Shown in pieces: positions 1 to 4,755 of a stretch of DNA of 7,902 nucleotides. The stretch is from an uncultured Lachnospiraceae bacterium (lineage in GTDB: Bacteria > Bacillota > Clostridia > Lachnospirales > Lachnospiraceae). Location of the stretch: positions 1 through 7,902 of the forward strand of contig CACZNY010000340.1 of assembly GCA_902782655.1 (NCBI GenBank), written 5' to 3'. Numbering within the stretch: the first letter of the stretch is position 1; each line of letters starts with the position of its first letter. The notes below the pieces were generated by a model. It saw nothing but the letters and a program-made list of their open reading frames with translations. It did not search any database and was not told the DNA's origin. A program made the translations under genes and the position numbers.

Positions 1-54
1 GACCAGGCGGCCGGCTTGCCGGTCGGCGTGTCCCGCAGAATGCGGGATTTCTGA
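1..54 (+). CDS. Possible C-terminal tail of an upstream gene (partial, uncertain)
   Basis: Frame 1 is open from the window edge and ends at a TGA at 52-54, giving the 17-residue tail DQAAGLPVGVSRRMRDF. I do not recognise the protein. Against a coding reading, the first 47 bases are about 74% GC and nearly every third codon position is G or C, unlike the A/T-tolerant codon use of all other genes here. The stop codon also lies inside a predicted hairpin. Frame 3 is open from 3 to a stop at 191-193, so openness alone is weak evidence. The alternative is that this is part of a structured RNA or a terminator region. Confidence is low. Confidence 0.25.
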   Translation, partial: DQAAGLPVGVSRRMRDF

Positions 55-125
55 GTGAAATTCCGATTTTTCATTCAGAAAGTCATGCTTTAGCGAAAAA
101 GCATGGGAAGATCAAGATATCTTCC
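1..125. other. Array of consecutive stem-loops
   Basis: Five inverted repeats follow each other with almost no spacing. The first pairs 1-4 and 6-8 with 18-24, with one bulged A. The second pairs 31-37 with 41-47 (TCCCGCA/TGCGGGA). The third pairs 48-60 with 69-81, a 13-bp stem with one G-T pair and an 8-nt loop. The fourth pairs 84-91 with 98-105 (CATGCTTT/AAAGCATG), with a loop containing GCGA. The fifth pairs 106-112 with 119-125 (GGAAGAT/ATCTTCC). None is followed by a long T-run, so a simple intrinsic terminator is not obvious; the second hairpin has only TTTCT after it. It could be the 3' region of an upstream transcript, a small structured RNA, or a hairpin-rich intergenic repeat. I do not recognise it as a known RNA family. 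Confidence 0.5.
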
Positions 126-166
126 GAAGCAAACGATTGCCGACGGTATGGTAAAAGGCAGCTGCT

Positions 167-195
167 TTGTGTGATTAATGAGTGCAGGGTATAAT
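167..195 (+). promoter_or_regulatory. Sigma-A-type promoter for the flavoprotein gene
   Basis: A perfect -10 box TATAAT lies at 190-195. A weak -35 match, TTGTGT, lies at 167-172, giving an ideal 17-bp spacer. The predicted start near 202 gives a leader of about 60 nt before the ATG at 263. The strong -10 compensates for the poor -35, but only sequence matching supports this call. Confidence 0.55.
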
Positions 196-247
196 TGTGC
201 CATAGAGGCCGGATACTATAAATTAATTTGTGAAACAGGAAAAAAAT

Positions 248-255
248 AAGGAGAG
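248..255 (+). promoter_or_regulatory. Ribosome binding site fixing the flavoprotein start
   Basis: AAGGAGAG sits 7 nt before the ATG at 263. An in-frame GTG at 230 has no comparable site and would add 11 residues, mostly charged, ahead of the conserved first beta strand (MKVLVINGSPR), so 263 is preferred. Confidence 0.8.
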
Positions 256-262
256 ATGCGAG

Positions 263-880
263 ATGAAAGTGCTGGTTATTAACGGGAGTCCAAGGGTTAA
301 CGGAAACACAACTGTTGCGATAAATGAAATGGTCAGGGTCTTTGATCAGGAGGGTGTCGAAGCAGAGGTTGTACAGATAGGAAACAAAGATGTACGGGGA
401 TGTACTGCCTGCGGCACCTGTTCCAGGAACGGCCGATGCGTGTTTGATGATGTGGTGAATGAGCTGGCTCCGAAATTCGAAGCAGCCGATGGTCTGATCA
501 TCGCGTCTCCGGTTTACTATGCATCTGCTAATGCGACTCTTATCGCATGTCTGGACAGGCTCTTCTACAGCACTCACTTTGACAAGACCATGAAGGTGGG
601 TGCAAGTGTCGTTGTGGCAAGAAGAGGAGGTTTGTCTGCTACATTTGACGAACTAAATAAGTACTTTACCATCTGCGGGATGCCTGTAGCATCAAGCCAG
701 TATTGGAACAGTGTGCATGGCAGAGAACCCGGCCAGGCGGAAAAGGATCTCGAGGGGCTTCAGACCATGAGGGTGCTGGCGAGAAATATGTCATTCCTTA
801 TGAAAAGCATAGCTCTCGGAAAAGAAAAATACGGAATGCCCGAGAAGGAAGAGTGGCAGCCGACGCACTTTATAAGATAG
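263..880 (+). CDS. Flavodoxin-fold NAD(P)H-dependent FMN reductase / iron-sulfur flavoprotein family
   Basis: This predicted 205-aa cytosolic redox protein has a flavodoxin-like fold. The N-terminus (residues 1-10, MKVLVINGSP) is the beta strand plus phosphate-binding loop that holds FMN in this family, and the loop continues through R11-T17. Residues 47-59 carry four cysteines spaced C-x2-C-x2-C-x5-C, the compact motif that binds a 4Fe-4S cluster in archaeal iron-sulfur flavoproteins (Isf). The ASPVYYASANA stretch near residues 77-87 is the second flavin-binding loop typical of the family. The length fits. It has its own promoter and terminator and so is probably monocistronic, not part of the lar cluster. 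The physiological electron donor and acceptor cannot be read from the sequence. Similar proteins are annotated as NADPH-dependent FMN reductases, and cluster binding is inferred from cysteine spacing alone. Confidence 0.85.
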   Translation: MKVLVINGSPRVNGNTTVAINEMVRVFDQEGVEAEVVQIGNKDVRGCTACGTCSRNGRCVFDDVVNELAPKFEAADGLIIASPVYYASANATLIACLDRLFYSTHFDKTMKVGASVVVARRGGLSATFDELNKYFTICGMPVASSQYWNSVHGREPGQAEKDLEGLQTMRVLARNMSFLMKSIALGKEKYGMPEKEEWQPTHFIR

Positions 881-962
881 ATATGGAATCCCGTGGTACA
901 GGTTTTATTAATGGAAGGAAATGCAGAGTCACTTTATATCGATATAATTGGATTTCAGAGAT

Positions 963-1000
963 ACCCGCAGCTCAAATTTCAGAGGGCTGCGGGTTTATTA
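963..1000 (+). terminator. Rho-independent terminator after the flavoprotein gene
   Basis: A GC-rich stem ACCCGCAGC (963-971) pairs perfectly with GCTGCGGGT (986-994) around a 14-nt loop. It is followed by the T/A-rich tail TTATTAT. It lies about 80 bp after the flavoprotein stop and before the next promoter, where a terminator is expected. The tail is short and interrupted by A, so efficiency may be partial. Confidence 0.7.
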
Positions 1001-1024
1001 TATGCGTGATAAGGCTTTCAGACG

Positions 1025-1057
1025 GGCACCGTGCCTGCTCAAGCGAACCTAAGCGAA
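1025..1057 (+). promoter_or_regulatory. Candidate operator upstream of the ZIP-lar promoter
   Basis: An inverted repeat GGCAC-C-GTGCC (1025-1035) is followed by a direct repeat AAGCGAA at 1041-1047 and 1051-1057. The direct repeats are spaced exactly one helical turn (10 bp) apart, and the block ends 7 bp before the -35 box at 1065. Placement suggests a regulator site for the metal operon. No known consensus is matched, so this is inference from geometry. Confidence 0.3.
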
Positions 1058-1064
1058 TTGTCAG

Positions 1065-1094
1065 TTGAAAATGTCCGGTAAATGCTGATATGAT
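1065..1094 (+). promoter_or_regulatory. Sigma-A-type promoter for the ZIP-larB-larC operon
   Basis: TTGAAA at 1065-1070 (5 of 6 consensus) and TATGAT at 1089-1094 (5 of 6) are separated by 18 bp. A TG at 1086-1087 makes an extended -10. Transcription would start near 1101, giving a short leader of about 18 nt that still includes the ribosome binding site at 1107-1110. Confidence 0.6.
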
Positions 1095-1118
1095 TGTTTA
1101 TACCATGAGGTATTGCTT

Positions 1119-1901
1119 ATGACATTATATGTCCTGGAAGGAATAATGATACCCTTTTTTGGAACAGCGCTGGGGTCGGCTTGTGTATTCTTCATGAGAA
1201 AGAATCTTAGCGATATGATCAGGAGAGCATTGACGGGGTTTGCAAGTGGGGTCATGGTGGCAGCATCAATATGGAGCCTCATAATACCCGCAATGGAACA
1301 GTCTGCTGGATTGGGGAAAATGTCGTTCCTGCCATCATGCGCGGGATTCTGGCTGGGAATACTCTTTCTCCTGATGCTTGATTCCATCACACCGCATCTT
1401 CATTTGAATGCGGATAAGGCGGAGGGGCCGAGATCAGAATTAAAGAGAACTACCATGATGCTCCTGGCAGTTACCCTTCATAATATCCCGGAGGGTATGG
1501 CGGTAGGCGTTGTATTTGCCGGGCTTTTATCCGGGAACACTTCCATCACCGGAGGGGGAGCGCTGGCTCTTGCTATAGGGATTGCGATCCAGAATTTTCC
1601 TGAGGGGGCGATCATCTCAATGCCGCTTTGCGCAGAAGGTAAAAGCAGGGGACGGGCATTTGCAGACGGAGTTTTATCAGGTGCTGTGGAGCCGGTTGGA
1701 GCGATACTTACTATTCTTGCTGCCGGATTCATTATACCTGCCATGCCGTATCTTTTAAGTTTTGCTGCCGGTGCCATGATGTACGTTGTGGTAGAAGAGC
1801 TGATACCGGAGATGTCAGCAGGAGAGCATTCCAATGTTGGGGTTGTCATGTTTGCTGCAGGTTTTACTCTTATGATGGCGCTTGATGTTGCATTGGGATA
1901 G
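1119..1901 (+). CDS. ZIP-family divalent metal transporter (GufA-like)
   Basis: This 260-aa integral membrane protein belongs to the ZIP family, which moves Zn, Fe, Mn or related divalent ions into the cytosol. About eight hydrophobic segments are visible. The family signature HNIPEG (H121, N122, E125) lies in TM4, and the paired motif QNFPEG (Q158, N159, E162) in TM5; these line the metal path in ZIPs. E191 in SGAVEP (TM6) and EELIPE (about 226-231, TM7) also match metal-binding positions. A short HLHLN element (93-97) sits in the loop between TM3 and TM4. The ATG at 1119 has GAGG at 1107-1110 with 8-nt spacing. A TTG at 1113 is too close to that site, and an ATG at 1146 is a possible alternative. 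It lies 41 bp ahead of larB on the same strand, so it is probably cotranscribed, suggesting it feeds metal to the nickel-pincer pathway. Substrate cannot be read from sequence. Confidence 0.9.
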   Translation: MTLYVLEGIMIPFFGTALGSACVFFMRKNLSDMIRRALTGFASGVMVAASIWSLIIPAMEQSAGLGKMSFLPSCAGFWLGILFLLMLDSITPHLHLNADKAEGPRSELKRTTMMLLAVTLHNIPEGMAVGVVFAGLLSGNTSITGGGALALAIGIAIQNFPEGAIISMPLCAEGKSRGRAFADGVLSGAVEPVGAILTILAAGFIIPAMPYLLSFAAGAMMYVVVEELIPEMSAGEHSNVGVVMFAAGFTLMMALDVALG

Positions 1902-1942
1902 GGATCTCAGACCCGGCAGGTGAAAGCTATTAAGGGAAGACG

Positions 1943-2701
1943 ATGGAAAAGATTGAAGAGGTATTATCAGAGGTAAAAAATGGAACACTCAGTCCGGAGG
2001 AAGCTGTAGCCAGGCTCAGGCAGCAAAGCTACGATGATCTGGGATATGCAAAGGTGGATCTTGAAAGGCTTAAGAGAAAAGGCGTAAGTGAGACGATATA
2101 CGGAGCAGGCAAGACCGCCTGCCAGATATGCGGAATAGCGGAAAGCCTTATAGAGCATGGACAGAAAAGGGTGCTTATTACCCGTATGGACGAGGGTAAA
2201 TCTTCAGCGGTAAGAGCTTTTTTCGATGACAAGGGCATAGCTTTTTCCTACGACGATGTATCTCGAATTGGCATCGCAGGTGAAGGAAAAAAGCCTGACG
2301 GCATAGGAAAGATAGCCGTAGTGACGGGTGGTACGAGTGATATTGCCGTAGCCGAGGAAGCCGCGCAGACAGCTGTCTTTTTAGGTAATGAGGTTATAAA
2401 AATATATGATGCGGGAGTTGCGGGGATACACAGGCTGCTTGCAAATCTTCCGGAACTGGAATCTGCAAAGGTTGTAATAGTCATTGCAGGGATGGAAGGG
2501 GCACTTGCCAGTGTAGTGGGAGGTCTGGTAGCAGCTCCGGTAATAGCGGTGCCGACAAGCGTCGGATATGGCGCAGGCTTTGGAGGGCTGTCTGCTCTTC
2601 TGTCAATGCTAAATTCATGCTCGAGCGGAGTATCGGTAGTAAATATAGATAACGGATACGGCGCGGCATATCAGGCCAGTCAGATTAACCATATAAAGTA
2701 A
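1943..2701 (+). CDS. larB: LarB, pyridinium-3,5-biscarboxylic acid mononucleotide synthase
   Basis: LarB catalyses the first step of nickel-pincer nucleotide synthesis. It carboxylates the pyridinium ring of nicotinic acid adenine dinucleotide and releases AMP to give the biscarboxylated mononucleotide. The 252-aa length is typical. The N-terminal LarB-specific part includes YDDLGYAKVDLERL (30-43) and YGAGKT (53-58). The C-terminal half resembles PurE (AIR carboxylase): GGTSD at 129-133, IAGMEGALASVVGGL near 181-195, and VPTSVGYGAGFGG near 203-215. C226 in LNSCSSGVSVVNIDNG aligns with the catalytic cysteine known in LarB. AAGGGA at 1932-1937 precedes the ATG by 5 nt. It is followed after 10 bp by larC, so the two are almost certainly cotranscribed. 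Identification is firm. Confidence 0.95.
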   Translation: MEKIEEVLSEVKNGTLSPEEAVARLRQQSYDDLGYAKVDLERLKRKGVSETIYGAGKTACQICGIAESLIEHGQKRVLITRMDEGKSSAVRAFFDDKGIAFSYDDVSRIGIAGEGKKPDGIGKIAVVTGGTSDIAVAEEAAQTAVFLGNEVIKIYDAGVAGIHRLLANLPELESAKVVIVIAGMEGALASVVGGLVAAPVIAVPTSVGYGAGFGGLSALLSMLNSCSSGVSVVNIDNGYGAAYQASQINHIK

Positions 2702-2711
2702 GGGGGCAGAA

Positions 2712-3905
2712 ATGAAGATCCTTTATATTGATTGCGGAATGGGTGCTGCCGGGGATATGCTTACAGGAGCGCTCCTTGAGCTTCTTCCCGAGGAGGAGCA
2801 GGAAAAAATGATAGACAGGCTTAACCATCTGGGTCTTGGCGGAGTAAGTGTCAGGAGAGAAAAGACCCGTAAATGCGGGATCACGGGAAGCCACATGGAG
2901 GTCAGCATCGGCGGAATGGTCGAGGACAGGGAGGATGCATCAAAACATGAGAAAGAACACGATCATGAGCATCATCACTCACATATATCAGATATAGAAA
3001 GAATTATTGGATCACTTGACCTGACAGACAAGGTCAAACAGGATGTTATAGCTGTATATAAGCTTATAGCTGAGGCCGAAAGCATTGTGCATGGAGAAAA
3101 GGTTTCGGAGATTCATTTCCATGAGGTCGGTATGAAGGATGCCATAATGGATGTTTCTGCAGTATGTATGCTGATGGAACGTTTATCTCCCGACAGGATA
3201 GTGGCATCGCCTGTGCATGTGGGCAGCGGGACAGTAAAGTGCGCACATGGGATAATGCCGGTACCGGCTCCTGCGACTGCCTGTATACTACGGAATATAC
3301 CTATCTACAGCACTGAGCTTAAGGGAGAGCTGTGCACTCCCACCGGAGCAGCGCTGCTGAGGTACTATGTTGATGACTTCGGGCCTATGCCCGTGATAAA
3401 GACTGATAATATTGGCTACGGTATGGGAACCAGGGATTTTCCCACTGCAAACTGTCTCAGGGTTATAATGGGTGATGACAAAGATGATAACGGGGATAAG
3501 ACAGTCGGGCTTGCCTGCAATATAGATGATATGACGGGAGAAGAACTTGGTTTTGCAACAGAGAAACTCTATGAGGCGGGAGCCAAAGAGGTATATACAA
3601 TACCTGTGGGCATGAAAAAATCAAGACCAGGCATAATGCTTGAGGTCTTGTGTGATCCGAAGGATAAGGAGAATATTATCCGCACCGTTTTCAAGTACAC
3701 TACTACTATAGGTCTCAGGGAGACAGAATATAGAAGATATATACTTGACAGAAAAGAAGAATACAGGGACACCGAGTATGGCAGGGTAAGGGTCAAGCGA
3801 TCGGAAGGATTCGGCGTAGTAAGGGAAAAGGCTGAATATGAGGATATCGCTGCACTTGCGGATGAAAAAAACATTTCTCTGAGAGACATCCGTAAAAAAC
3901 TGTAA
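2712..3905 (+). CDS. larC: LarC, CTP-dependent nickel-insertion enzyme (pincer cofactor cyclometallase)
   Basis: LarC inserts Ni into the dithiolated pyridinium mononucleotide made by LarB and LarE, using CTP, to finish the nickel-pincer cofactor. The protein is 397 aa and in one frame, covering both regions encoded separately as LarC1 and LarC2 in Lactobacillus plantarum. The LarC1 part has YIDCGMGAAGDM (5-16), HFHEVGMKDAIMDV (135-148), SPVHVGSGTVKCAHG (166-180) and GELCTPTGA (205-213). After an acidic linker (254-263), the LarC2 part has NIDDMTGEE (270-278), VGMKKSRPG (299-307) and TTIGLRETEYRR (331-342). A histidine cluster at residues 79-91 (seven His in 13) sits in a variable loop and may hold nickel. 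The ribosome binding site AGGGGG is at 2701-2706. Its stop lies 13 bp from the convergent amr operon. Confidence 0.96.
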   Translation: MKILYIDCGMGAAGDMLTGALLELLPEEEQEKMIDRLNHLGLGGVSVRREKTRKCGITGSHMEVSIGGMVEDREDASKHEKEHDHEHHHSHISDIERIIGSLDLTDKVKQDVIAVYKLIAEAESIVHGEKVSEIHFHEVGMKDAIMDVSAVCMLMERLSPDRIVASPVHVGSGTVKCAHGIMPVPAPATACILRNIPIYSTELKGELCTPTGAALLRYYVDDFGPMPVIKTDNIGYGMGTRDFPTANCLRVIMGDDKDDNGDKTVGLACNIDDMTGEELGFATEKLYEAGAKEVYTIPVGMKKSRPGIMLEVLCDPKDKENIIRTVFKYTTTIGLRETEYRRYILDRKEEYRDTEYGRVRVKRSEGFGVVREKAEYEDIAALADEKNISLRDIRKKL

Positions 3906-3918
3906 AGCACATTATGGG

Positions 3919-4755
3919 CTAAACATTTCCGAGGTATACGTATTTCAGATGAGAAGCGGCTATCGACCTGAGGCGATGCATGAGCTGTATGTCAGTAGGG
4001 GGAGCCGTCATCCTGAACTGAGGGAAATATCTTGTGATATGGAGAGGGATCTCCGGATCGATGGAACCTATCCAGAAGGCTTCTTCTTCCATTTCGTCCT
4101 CACTGTCATTCAGTCCGGGGACGATAAGGGTGGTGAGCTCGATATGAGCCGTGGTTGCGGCCATTCTTATAAAGGCTTTTACGGTTTCAAAATTGCCGCC
4201 CAATTTGCGGTAGCCTTCTTCTGAAAAAACCTTCAGGTCAATATTCATGGCGTCTATATATGGAAGGACTTCCGATAAAATTGTTTGATTAATATTGCCA
4301 TTAGTGACCAATACATTCGCAAGGCCGGCGCTTTTTATGAGCTTAGCACTCTCCAGCACGTACTCGTATGATATCAGGGGTTCATTGTAGGTATAGGCGA
4401 CACCGGCATTATCATCGGAAAGGCTCAGTCTCATGGCAAGGTCACAAAGCTCCCCGGGAGACACTCTTTCATATCTGGAAATACCGGCTATTCCGATCTG
4501 TGAGATGTCATGATTTTGACAGAAGCTGCACCTCATATTGCAGCCGAAGCCTCCGACAGAAAGAATGTGCCTGCCCGGCATGAAGTTGGAAAGAGGCTTT
4601 TTTTCAATAGGATCAAGGGCTATTGCGGTGAGCATGCCGAAGCCGACAGGAATGATGTGCCCGTCTTTATTATATCTTGCTTTGCACAATCCTGTCTGCC
4701 CGGGGGATAGGCAGCAGCCATTAGGACATACCTGACAGAGAGAAGTCTCAGACAT
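3919..4755 (-). CDS. amrS: AmmeMemoRadiSam system radical SAM enzyme
   Basis: This 278-aa cytosolic radical SAM protein belongs to the family found next to AMMECR1 and MEMO1 homologues; its substrate is not known to me. The radical SAM cluster motif is CNMRCSFC (C72, C76, C79), preceded by DPIEKKPLSNFMPG (48-61) and followed by QNHDISQ, all characteristic of this group. YTYNEPLISYEY (121-132), TNGN (151-154) and NIDLKVF (171-177) are the later barrel strands. The N-terminus has extra cysteines (C7, C10, C14, C15, C24) in the conserved CxxCPNGC-like head, perhaps a metal site. The protein ends at YVYLGNV; as I recall the family, many members continue for roughly 50 residues with a Cys-rich tail, so this is a short form. 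The start overlaps the upstream gene by 8 bp (ATGTCTGA), with GAGGT 8 nt before it, indicating translational coupling. Confidence 0.92.
   Translation of the reverse strand: MSETSLCQVCPNGCCLSPGQTGLCKARYNKDGHIIPVGFGMLTAIALDPIEKKPLSNFMPGRHILSVGGFGCNMRCSFCQNHDISQIGIAGISRYERVSPGELCDLAMRLSLSDDNAGVAYTYNEPLISYEYVLESAKLIKSAGLANVLVTNGNINQTILSEVLPYIDAMNIDLKVFSEEGYRKLGGNFETVKAFIRMAATTAHIELTTLIVPGLNDSEDEMEEEAFWIGSIDPEIPLHITRYFPQFRMTAPPTDIQLMHRLRSIAASHLKYVYLGNV

Larger units (their letters stand above)
881..1118. other. Intergenic region with terminator, palindrome, candidate operator and promoter
   Basis: This 238-bp gap separates the flavoprotein from the ZIP gene. It holds a perfect 12-bp palindrome TATATCGATATA (935-946), a 9-bp direct repeat ATTTCAGAG (952-960 and 976-984, the second inside the terminator loop), the terminator, and the promoter region of the next operon. 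An open frame runs across it to 1068, but it has no ribosome binding site and no recognisable protein, so I call no gene. Confidence 0.6.

Noticed and set aside
230..262. Upstream GTG start for the flavoprotein
   Set aside because: The AAGGAGAG site is placed for the ATG at 263, and the extra residues precede a conserved N-terminal strand.
83..577. Minus-strand open frame of 164 codons
   Set aside because: It overlaps the flavoprotein gene and the hairpin region, shows no known motif, and has no convincing ribosome binding site.
943..948. TATAAT in the gap after the flavoprotein gene as a promoter
   Set aside because: No -35-like sequence lies 16-18 bp upstream, and a terminator follows at once. 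It is probably part of the palindrome 935-946 by chance.
703..1068. Plus-strand open frame running from the flavoprotein gene into the gap after it
   Set aside because: It is out of frame with the flavoprotein, lacks a ribosome binding site, and reads straight through the terminator hairpin at 963-994. Its protein is unrecognisable.
1113..1118. TTG start for the ZIP gene
   Set aside because: The GAGG site ends only 2 nt before it. The ATG at 1119 has normal spacing.
3440..3520. Programmed frameshift at the LarC1/LarC2 junction, as in Lactobacillus plantarum
   Set aside because: The reading frame is continuous through the junction and both halves are well conserved. No slippery run is needed or obvious.
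3865..3886. Terminator for the amr operon inside the end of larC (minus strand: short TCTC/GAGA stem, then seven T)
   Set aside because: The stem is only 4 bp with a 3-nt loop, and the T-run is 4 nt away from it. The A-run is explained by Lys codons of larC. Too weak to call.
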